Positions 13,362 through 18,941 of a DNA stretch of 20,968 nt are shown in pieces. The notes below the pieces were generated by a model. It ran no database searches. It was not told the DNA's origin and worked only from the letters and a program-made list of their open reading frames with translations. A program made the translations under genes and the position numbers. The first letter of the stretch is position 1. Every line of letters begins with the position of its first letter. Source of the stretch: Candidatus Wildermuthbacteria bacterium GWA2_46_15 (GTDB lineage Bacteria; Patescibacteriota; Minisyncoccia; Minisyncoccales; GWA2-46-15); the NCBI GenBank assembly GCA_001823105.1, contig MHTO01000027.1, forward strand, positions 6,557 to 27,524, read 5' to 3'.

Positions 13362-13982
13362 ATGCATTCTTACATTTATTATTATCCAAAATTTAATTCT
13401 TCCGAAAAGTTAGAATGGAGAATAAGAATTGAAAAGATCCCAGAGAGTGGTAATTATTTTTTTGCCCTATGTTTTTATATAAATGAACCATACTTAGGAA
13501 ATCAAATTGGAGGATATGCTGGTTTTCAGTTGGTGGGCAACGAGAAAAAGGCAATTTTTAGTTTATGGCATAGTATTAACGCCGAGGCGGCTAATAAATT
13601 CGTAATTAGTGATATTAATGAAAACGGTTTAGTCAAAAGAATACTTGGTTTATATAATTGGGAGGTAAATAAACTATACGATTTAAGTTTAGAATTTAAT
13701 AAGAATAATATAGCTTTCGGTATTAAAAACGAAAGTGGCCTTTTCACAAATGTTGGTACGCAGAGATTACCAGATAATTTTTCTTATGTAGACTTGGCTA
13801 AAAAAGTAGATTTGTTCACAGAATGGTTCGGAAATAGTAATCCCACAACACCTCTAAAAATCGTCTTTCTCAACCTGTTTCCTTCTCCACAGAAATTAGA
13901 AATAAACACAAATAGCAATACTTTAGGGTGCAATATGAGGATTTTAGACAGCAATAGTGCTGTTTTTGAATTAAATAACTAA
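13362..13982 (+). CDS. Uncharacterised protein, possibly beta-sandwich
   Basis: A 206-residue AT-rich gene with no identity I can give. The sequence alternates short beta-like segments and has GGYAGFQLVGNEKKAIFSLW, which faintly recalls DUF3472-type domains of carbohydrate-related proteins; this is a weak resemblance. No signal peptide or membrane helix is seen. It begins 15 bases after the preceding membrane protein and may be cotranscribed with it. Tyrosine, asparagine and lysine content is high, consistent with its AT-rich composition. Confidence 0.65.
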   Translation: MHSYIYYYPKFNSSEKLEWRIRIEKIPESGNYFFALCFYINEPYLGNQIGGYAGFQLVGNEKKAIFSLWHSINAEAANKFVISDINENGLVKRILGLYNWEVNKLYDLSLEFNKNNIAFGIKNESGLFTNVGTQRLPDNFSYVDLAKKVDLFTEWFGNSNPTTPLKIVFLNLFPSPQKLEINTNSNTLGCNMRILDSNSAVFELNN

Positions 13983-14153
13983 ATTCTTCTGGCCGAGGCA
14001 CCTCATTTTAAGAAAGTGGAAAACAGCCGATTTCTTTCTTAAAATCTTGGTACTAGACCGAGTCACACCGCATGAACAATTTTTATCTTTTTTGCCGGAA
14101 AATTCACCGCCTTTCCATTTTTTTGTGACGGCGTCACGACCGAGTAGTCGTAG
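13983..14153 (+). other. Gene-free, hairpin-rich stretch
   Basis: No coding region is convincing here. Perfect inverted repeats include TTTTAAGAAAG (14006-14016) with CTTTCTTAAAA (14034-14044), and GTGACG-G-CGTCAC (14125-14137). A third begins at the right edge (see 14152-14176). GACCGAGT occurs twice. The dense inverted repeats suggest remains of a mobile element or of regulatory DNA. Confidence 0.6.
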
Positions 14154-14176
14154 TTGCTTGGTCAGACCAAGCAACT
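14152..14176 (+). repeat. Near-perfect palindrome
   Basis: AGTTGCTTGGTC and GACCAAGCAACT are exact reverse complements separated by one base (A at 14164). Outside them GTAGT and ACTAC can pair across a small internal loop. The palindrome overlaps the upstream end of the broken XRE gene. Confidence 0.75.
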
Positions 14177-14294
14177 AAGATACTACAATGTGATTATTAA
14201 AATTGAATCCGGCGCAACACCAAATCCAACAATTGAAACTATGGCGAAAACTGCAAAGGGGTTAGGTGTTTCCATTGATGATTTGATGAAATAA
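14154..14294 (+). pseudogene. Remnant of an XRE-family helix-turn-helix regulator
   Basis: The frame reading to TAA at 14292-14294 contains YYNVIIKIESGATPNPTIET and then MAKTAKGLGVSIDDLMK, the second half of a lambda-repressor-like (XRE) HTH domain. A TAG at 14151-14153 closes the frame upstream, and the first two helices are missing; the residues before the match (LLGQTKQLR) do not fit the family. It is therefore a 5'-truncated fragment. It ends two bases before the next gene. GTG at 14190 could start a 34-residue remnant, but nothing suggests that it is functional. Confidence 0.75.
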
Positions 14295-14296
14295 TT

Positions 14297-14932
14297 ATGG
14301 CCCAATATTTACAACATCTAGTTTTCGTTGGCGCAATTGTCCAATTAGCTGGCATAATTTCATATATAAAAGAAACGCTCAAGGGCAACACAAAACCAAA
14401 TAAAGTAACGTGGCTTTTGTGGACTGTCGCCCCGCTAATTGCAACTTTCGCCGCTATTGCCGATGGCGTGAGGTGGTCGGTATTGCCAGTTTTTATGTCC
14501 GGCTTCGGTCCTTTATTGGTTTTGCTTGCTTCTTTTGTAAATAAAAAATCGTATTGGAAATTAGAAAAATTTGATTATCTTTGCGGACTCTGTTCTATTT
14601 TAGCATTAGTGCTTTGGGGAATAACTAAAGAGCCAGTCATCGCAATTATATTTGCAATAGCGAGCGACGCTTTCGCTGCTGTTCCTACTTTAATGAAATC
14701 GTGGAAATATTCAGAAACAGAAACCGCAGATGCTTATACTACTGGATTATTTAATTCGCTTACTAGTTTCGTAGCTATAAAAATGTGGAGCTTTGCGGCG
14801 ATTGCCTTTCCCGTCTATTTAGTTATGATTAATTCATCTCTGATTTTAGCTATTTATAGAAAAAGAATTTTTAAAAAAGAATTTGCCGCCAAAGAAAAAG
14901 AAAATGTCTCTCAAAATCAAAATCTATCCTGA
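14297..14932 (+). CDS. Multi-pass membrane protein, PQ-loop-like
   Basis: A 211-residue protein with about six or seven hydrophobic segments, in two similar halves. The motif GNTKPNKVTWLLWTVAPLIA near residue 30 resembles PQ-loop (MtN3/SWEET-like) proteins, where a Pro-containing turn sits at the membrane face. Similar proteins are frequent in candidate-phylum genomes; substrate or function is unknown. Start ATG 14297 follows the XRE remnant directly. Its last 29 bases overlap def in another frame. Confidence 0.75.
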   Translation: MAQYLQHLVFVGAIVQLAGIISYIKETLKGNTKPNKVTWLLWTVAPLIATFAAIADGVRWSVLPVFMSGFGPLLVLLASFVNKKSYWKLEKFDYLCGLCSILALVLWGITKEPVIAIIFAIASDAFAAVPTLMKSWKYSETETADAYTTGLFNSLTSFVAIKMWSFAAIAFPVYLVMINSSLILAIYRKRIFKKEFAAKEKENVSQNQNLS

Positions 14933-15428
14933 CCCGGTTTTAAAACAAAAAGCCGAGAAGGTTGAAAAAATTGACCAGGAGGTTTTGGATTTAATCAAAA
15001 ACATGAAAGAGACGATGACGGAAGAAAAAGAGGGCAAAGTCAAGGGAGTGGGGTTGGCAGGCAATCAAGTCGGCGTCTTGAAAAGAATCATTATTGTTTC
15101 GACAAAAGATGGTCCGAAAGGCTTTATCAATCCCCAGGTTTTAAGATTGGGCAAAAAAAAAGAAATTGGCAAAGAAGGCTGCTTGAGCGTTCCAGGGCTT
15201 TGGTTAGAGATAAAAAGGCCGGCATGGGTTGAGGTAAAAGCCATTAATGAAGAGAGTCGGGAAGTCGAATTTAAAGCCGAGGGGTTTCTGGCCCGGGTTC
15301 TCCAGCACGAAATCGACCACCTCAATGGGGTATTGTTTTTTGAGAGACTGGGGTTATTCGAAAGATTACGAGTTAAAAGAAAGTTGAACAAACTTATACA
15401 AGGTCTAAAATCCAACAATTTCCAATGA
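14904..15428 (+). CDS. def: Peptide deformylase
   Basis: Removes the formyl group from nascent proteins, using a metal held by one Cys and two His. The 174-residue product has all three motifs: GVGLAGNQVGV (48-58, with Gly where Ala is usual in GLAAxQ), EGCLSVPG (C93) and QHEIDHLNG (H135, E136, H139). Start is ATG 14904. An open frame reaching TTG 14883 adds only MPPKKKK and runs further into the previous gene. Confidence 0.95.
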   Translation: MSLKIKIYPDPVLKQKAEKVEKIDQEVLDLIKNMKETMTEEKEGKVKGVGLAGNQVGVLKRIIIVSTKDGPKGFINPQVLRLGKKKEIGKEGCLSVPGLWLEIKRPAWVEVKAINEESREVEFKAEGFLARVLQHEIDHLNGVLFFERLGLFERLRVKRKLNKLIQGLKSNNFQ

Positions 15429-15522
15429 CCAATTCCAATATTCAAAACCAAATCACAATTTCCAAAATGATTCTTTGGTCATTGGATATTGATAGTATTG
15501 GACATTGGACATTGGTTTTTTG
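15421..15522 (+). repeat. CCAAT/ATTGG-type intergenic repeat with hairpin
   Basis: Between def and the methyltransferase lies a run of CCAAT, CAATTCC and CATTGG words. TCCAATGACCAA (15421-15432) and TTGGTCATTGGA (15475-15486) are exact reverse complements, and GGACATT is repeated at 15500-15515. No terminator T-tract is evident before the final TTTTTT (15516-15521). Confidence 0.65.
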
Positions 15523-15534
15523 ATGTTTATTCTA

Positions 15535-16158
15535 ATGGAACTCGTTGATTCTCTCATCTCTCGTGGTTGGTTAAAGACTCCCCGGATTATCAAAGCCTTC
15601 CGCAAAATCAAACGGGTTGATTTCCTTCCGGAAGATCTCAAAGACTTATCCGAGCTCAATGAGGCCCTTTCGATTGGACACGAACAAACTATTTCGCAAC
15701 CCCTGGTCGTGGCTTTTATGTTGGAACTTCTCCAACCCGAACCAGGGCAGAAAATGCTTGATATTGGGAGTGGGTCTGGCTACACGACGGCCATTCTGGC
15801 CGCTATTGTCAGCGGCTCCAATCACGGGAAGGTCATCGGGATTGAAATCATACCCGAGTTGGCGGAGTTCGGTAAAAGAAACGTTGATAAATATGATTTT
15901 ATCCGGCAGGAGATAGCAGAAATTGTCTGCGTTGATGGCAATTTGGGTTATCCCAAAGAGGCCCCTTTTGACAGAATTTTGGTTTCGGCCAGTTTGAGCG
16001 ACGAAATTCCTTTAGCTTGGAAAGGACAATTAAAAATAGGGGGTCGCATCGTCACGCCGATCGCCAACTCTATCTGGCTATTTATCAAAAAGGATGAGGC
16101 TGAATTTGAAAAATACGAATATCCGGGATTCGTCTTTGTTCCTTTGGTCAAAAGTTAG
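15535..16158 (+). CDS. pcm: Protein-L-isoaspartate O-methyltransferase family protein
   Basis: SAM-dependent methyltransferase of the PCMT family, which repairs isoaspartyl residues in aged proteins. The substrate-facing segment IGHEQTISQPLVVAFMLELL carries the family's (G)QTISQP motif, followed by the SAM motif MLDIGSGSGYTTAILA, the acidic end of strand two in VIGIEI, and APFDRILVSAS. The protein ends GFVFVPLVKS, as in PCMT. Start is uncertain: ATG 15535 (207 residues) fits the usual family start; ATG 15523 and TTG 15505 are in frame upstream. Confidence 0.9.
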   Translation: MELVDSLISRGWLKTPRIIKAFRKIKRVDFLPEDLKDLSELNEALSIGHEQTISQPLVVAFMLELLQPEPGQKMLDIGSGSGYTTAILAAIVSGSNHGKVIGIEIIPELAEFGKRNVDKYDFIRQEIAEIVCVDGNLGYPKEAPFDRILVSASLSDEIPLAWKGQLKIGGRIVTPIANSIWLFIKKDEAEFEKYEYPGFVFVPLVKS

Positions 16159-16167
16159 ACAAACGGA

Positions 16168-17187
16168 ATGAGAACAAGAATTTTAGTGATCCTGATCAGT
16201 GGCCTGGTCGTCATCGGCGCGCTCGGGATAGTCATCAGCGGGATAAATCTTCCCGCTGATTCCGCCGACAACCAGAAAAAACCTTTTTCGGTCAGAGGGG
16301 GAGAAGGGTTTTTTGAAATAGCCGCCAACCTTGAAAAAGAAAGGCTGATAAAAAATAGGTTATTTTTCGAGGCCGCCGTCATTTTTTTGAACGGCGTCAA
16401 GCGCCTCCAAGCCGGGGATTACGAGCTAAACCCGAGTCTGTCGCCGCTGCAAATCGTTGAAAAAATGATTAAAGGCGAAACGGCGGCGGAGAACATTACC
16501 ATTCCCGAGGGTTGGACAATTAAAGACATTGCCTGGTTTTTCGAAAATAAAGGCGCTTTTCAAACAGAAGAATTATACGAATTGCCTTTGAAAAAATTCA
16601 GTGATAAATTTGGTTTCCTGCGAGAGGCGCCAAAAAACGCCGGCCTCGAAGGTTATCTTTTTCCGGATACTTATCAATTTAAACGAGGGGAAATGACAGC
16701 AGAAATTGTTGCCGAGACAATGCTGGAAAACTTTGGTAAAAAGATGGCTCCGGAAATGAAAACGGAAATCAAAAAACAAGGCAAAACAATTTTTGAAATC
16801 ATCACCATGGCTTCTTTGCTGGAAAAAGAAGTTAAAACTCTCGAAGAAAAAAAACTGGCTTCCGGTATCCTTTGGAAAAGGCTGGGAGTGGGCATGCGGC
16901 TCCAAGTTGACGCGACGCTTCTTTACGCACTTGCCGGGCAAGGACAAAATTCAAAACAAATCACCTTTGAACAAACGCAGATTGATTCGCTTTACAACAC
17001 TTACAAGTATGCGGGCCTGCCTCCGGGACCGATTGCCAATCCCGGCCTCGACAGTATTGTCGCCGCCATTTACCCGACCGACAGCCTCTACTGGTACTAT
17101 CTTTCAACTCCCGCGGGTCAGACTCTTTTCAGCCAAACCCTTGAGCAACATAATATAAAAAAAGTTAAATATCTTACCTCGCCCTAG
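16168..17187 (+). CDS. mltG: Endolytic transglycosylase MltG
   Basis: Cleaves nascent glycan strands at the membrane and so sets peptidoglycan chain length. The 339-residue protein has an N-terminal anchor (residues 4-25), then a LysM-like linker part (about 40-105), then the YceG catalytic domain. Landmarks are EGYLFPDTYQF (161-171), catalytic E219 in ASLLEKE, RLQVDATLLYAL, and YNTYKYAGLPPGPIANPG. Nine bases separate it from the pcm gene. The 3' end forms a terminator stem, with the TAG stop in the loop region. Confidence 0.95.
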   Translation: MRTRILVILISGLVVIGALGIVISGINLPADSADNQKKPFSVRGGEGFFEIAANLEKERLIKNRLFFEAAVIFLNGVKRLQAGDYELNPSLSPLQIVEKMIKGETAAENITIPEGWTIKDIAWFFENKGAFQTEELYELPLKKFSDKFGFLREAPKNAGLEGYLFPDTYQFKRGEMTAEIVAETMLENFGKKMAPEMKTEIKKQGKTIFEIITMASLLEKEVKTLEEKKLASGILWKRLGVGMRLQVDATLLYALAGQGQNSKQITFEQTQIDSLYNTYKYAGLPPGPIANPGLDSIVAAIYPTDSLYWYYLSTPAGQTLFSQTLEQHNIKKVKYLTSP

Positions 17188-17205
17188 CGAGGCTAAGATT
17201 TTCTT
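17171..17205 (+). terminator. Terminator overlapping the mltG stop codon
   Basis: ATCTTACCTCGC (17171-17182) pairs with GCGAGG-TAAGAT (17187-17199, one bulged C) around CCTA, followed by TTTCTT. The T-tract is short and interrupted, so efficiency may be modest. DJ-1/PfpI begins right after it. Confidence 0.6.
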
Positions 17206-17207
17206 AA

Positions 17208-17735
17208 ATGAAAAAGAAGATCGCCTTAATTATTGCTTTCCGTGACTTCCGCGACGAAGAGTATTTTGAACCGAAAGAAATTCTGGAAAAAGCGGGTTTT
17301 GAGATAACGACTGTCAGCGAAAAGATGGGGCCGGCTATGGGCGTTTACGGCGGCGAAGCCGAAATTAATCTTCTTCTCTCTGAACTCAAGGTTCATGATT
17401 TTGACGCCGTCGTTTTTGTCGGCGGCTCGGGGGCTTCTCGCTATTTTGAAGATAAGTCCGCCCGACGCATTGTTCTGGAAGCCGTTCTCGAGAATAAGGT
17501 TTTGGGAGCCATCTGTATTGCCCCGACTATTCTCGCCTTAGCCGGGGTTCTAAAAAATAAAAAGGCAACGGCTTGGTCTTCGAATATGGATAAGAGCTTT
17601 ATCGAGATACTGAAAAAAGAAGGAGCCGATTACTCAACCCCTTCCGCCGTCGTCATTGACGGATTAATTATCACCGCTAATGGTCCCGAGGCGGCGACGG
17701 CTTTTGCCCAAGCCATTCTTGACAAGCTGAAATGA
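17208..17735 (+). CDS. DJ-1/PfpI family protein
   Basis: A 175-residue member of the DJ-1/ThiJ/PfpI superfamily, whose members include deglycase-like, chaperone and peptidase activities. The nucleophile elbow is GAICIAPTILALAG with C103, and the paired acidic residue lies in FRDFRDEEYFEP (E17 or E18). FDAVVFVGGSGASRYF provides the strand and turn beside the active site. Function cannot be narrowed further. The last codons contain the promoter for rplJ. Confidence 0.9.
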   Translation: MKKKIALIIAFRDFRDEEYFEPKEILEKAGFEITTVSEKMGPAMGVYGGEAEINLLLSELKVHDFDAVVFVGGSGASRYFEDKSARRIVLEAVLENKVLGAICIAPTILALAGVLKNKKATAWSSNMDKSFIEILKKEGADYSTPSAVVIDGLIITANGPEAATAFAQAILDKLK

Positions 17736-17747
17736 GCTTGCTAGGAT
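17719..17747 (+). promoter_or_regulatory. Promoter for rplJL
   Basis: -35 TTGACA (17719-17724, consensus), 17-base spacer, -10 TAGGAT (17742-17747). It overlaps the 3' end of the DJ-1/PfpI gene. The start would be near 17754, just before the L10 leader. Confidence 0.75.
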
Positions 17748-17757
17748 GAGCCCAGTC

Positions 17758-17830
17758 ACCGTAGACAGCGGGTGCCGTAAGGCTTAATTTCCTGCTTAGG
17801 CGAAAAAGGTTATTTTCTTTTGTCTGCGGT
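17758..17830 (+). ncRNA. Ribosomal protein L10 leader
   Basis: The segment matches the L10 leader form. The closing stem is ACCGTAGACA (17758-17767) with TGTCTGCGGT (17821-17830). Inside are GCGGG/CCTGC, the GCC-GTAA-GGC hairpin, and the conserved TAAGGCTTAAT and TTAGGC segments. In bacteria this element binds the L10(L12)4 complex for feedback control of rplJL. It stands 95 bases before rplJ. Confidence 0.85.
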
Positions 17831-17847
17831 AAAACCCGTAGTTTTTT
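17824..17847 (+). terminator. Attenuator terminator in the rplJ leader
   Basis: CTGCGG (17824-17829) pairs with CCGTAG (17836-17841, one wobble) around TAAAAC, followed by TTTTTT (17842-17847). Its 5' arm is also part of the 3' closing strand of the L10 leader, so the two structures exclude each other. Confidence 0.7.
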
Positions 17848-17849
17848 AT

Positions 17850-17888
17850 TATAGCGGGCAGTAGCCCGATATATCGCTTCGCGCTATA
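17850..17888 (-). repeat. Palindromic element, copy C (inverted, rplJ leader)
   Basis: Read on the - strand the 39 bases are TATAGCG, CGAAG, CGATATATCGGGC, TAC, TGCCCGCTATA. Except for CGAAG in place of AGTA it equals copy A at trmD. It starts two bases after the attenuator T-tract and ends 36 bases before the rplJ start. Confidence 0.9.
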
Positions 17889-17924
17889 GTAATAGTAAGT
17901 TAGAAACTAAGTTCCCAAGTTTCT

Positions 17925-18437
17925 ATGCCAAAGTCCAAACTCCAAAAACAAAAGACCGTTGAGGAACTGAAAGAAAATCTGAAAAAAGCCAAATCAGTTG
18001 TTTTTACTGACATCCAGGGCATCAAAGCAAAAGACTTGGTGGCTTTGCGTCGTAAAGTAAAAGAAGCCCAAGGTAATTTAAAAGTGGCCAAAAAAACCTT
18101 AATCGATTTAGCCCTTGAGGGAACGGAAAAATCGCCCCAAGCCAAGGAAATGAATGGGGAAGTAGCGGTTCTTTTTGCCTTCGAAGATCCGATTCGGACT
18201 CTAAAATCACTTTATGAGTTTTCCCGGACACACGAAAGTCTGAAGTTCATTTCCGGGATCTTTGACGGTCTTTTGGTGGGCAAAGACGAACTCTTGGCCC
18301 TGGCCCAACTACCGCCAAAAGAAGAATTACTGGCTAAGCTCGTGAGAAGTCTGGCCAGCCCCATGTCCGGCTTGATCAATACCTTCCAAGGAAATATTAA
18401 AGGTCTAATAACTGTTTTGGCAAAAGCCAAAACATAA
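17925..18437 (+). CDS. rplJ: 50S ribosomal protein L10
   Basis: Forms the stalk base with L7/L12 dimers. The 170-residue length and order of features are typical: KQKTVEELKENLKKAKSVVF, TDIQGIKAKDLVALRRKVKE, VAKKTLIDLAL, then KFISGIFDGLLV and LAQLPPKEELLAKLVRSLASP, given in two parts: LAQLPPKEELLAKL and VRSLASP. The C-terminal helix that binds L12 follows. No ribosome binding site is seen. An 8-bp stem TAGAAACT (17901-17908) / AGTTTCTA (17918-17925) ends on the start codon. Confidence 0.96.
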   Translation: MPKSKLQKQKTVEELKENLKKAKSVVFTDIQGIKAKDLVALRRKVKEAQGNLKVAKKTLIDLALEGTEKSPQAKEMNGEVAVLFAFEDPIRTLKSLYEFSRTHESLKFISGIFDGLLVGKDELLALAQLPPKEELLAKLVRSLASPMSGLINTFQGNIKGLITVLAKAKT

Positions 18438-18455
18438 ATTTCTACTAACAAAAAT

Positions 18456-18875
18456 ATGGCAGAAGAAATCAAGGAGAAAAGTGAAGTCCCGGCAAAGTTC
18501 AAAGATCTCGTTGAGAAAATCGAAACCCTTTCCGTCTTAGACCTCGCCGAACTGGTCAAGGTTTTAGAAAAGAAGTTTGGCGTCTCGGCCTCAACTTCTG
18601 TGATGGCTATGCCTCCGGCCGCCGGAGCCGCTCCCGCCGAAGCCGCTGAGGAAAAAAGCACCTATAATATCGAACTGAAATCTGTTGGCGACAAAAAGAT
18701 CGAGGTGATCAAGGTCGTCAGAGATATTACGGAAAAGGGTTTGAAGGAAGCCAAAGACCTGGTTGAAGCGGCGATGCTGGCGCCCCAAATGGTCAAAGAG
18801 AATGTCAAGAAAGAAGAGGCCCAGGAGATGAAAAAGAGATTCGAAGCCGCCGGCGCCCAGGTAGAATTGAAATAG
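18456..18875 (+). CDS. rplL: 50S ribosomal protein L7/L12
   Basis: Stalk protein that recruits translation factors. The 139-residue product has an N-terminal dimer part (LVEKIETLSVLDLAELVKVL), an Ala/Pro hinge at about 50-67 (AAGAAPAEAAEE), and the C-terminal domain with KKIEVIKVVRDITEKGLKEA and VEAAMLAPQMVKENV. The canonical KTGLGLKEAK appears as TEKGLKEAK, and the canonical PxxV(K/L)ExV as LAPQMVKENV. It follows rplJ by 18 bases and ends in a terminator. Confidence 0.96.
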   Translation: MAEEIKEKSEVPAKFKDLVEKIETLSVLDLAELVKVLEKKFGVSASTSVMAMPPAAGAAPAEAAEEKSTYNIELKSVGDKKIEVIKVVRDITEKGLKEAKDLVEAAMLAPQMVKENVKKEEAQEMKKRFEAAGAQVELK

Positions 18876-18881
18876 CTATCA

Positions 18882-18920
18882 AAAAGAAAACACCCCCGGA
18901 AAAAGAGGGTGTTTTCTTTT
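18882..18920. terminator. Bidirectional terminator between rplL and the convergent gene
   Basis: AAAAGAAAACACCC (18882-18895) and GGGTGTTTTCTTTT (18907-18920) are exact 14-base inverted arms around an 11-base loop. On the + strand the right arm ends in TTTT after rplL. On the - strand the arm ends in TTTTCTTTTT after the 650-residue gene. It probably serves both. Confidence 0.9.
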
Positions 18921-18941
18921 GTCTAAAAAAATAATAAAAGC

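Noticed and set aside
14190..14294. Functional 34-residue HTH protein
   Set aside because: It contains only the second half of an XRE domain and lacks the DNA-recognition helices.
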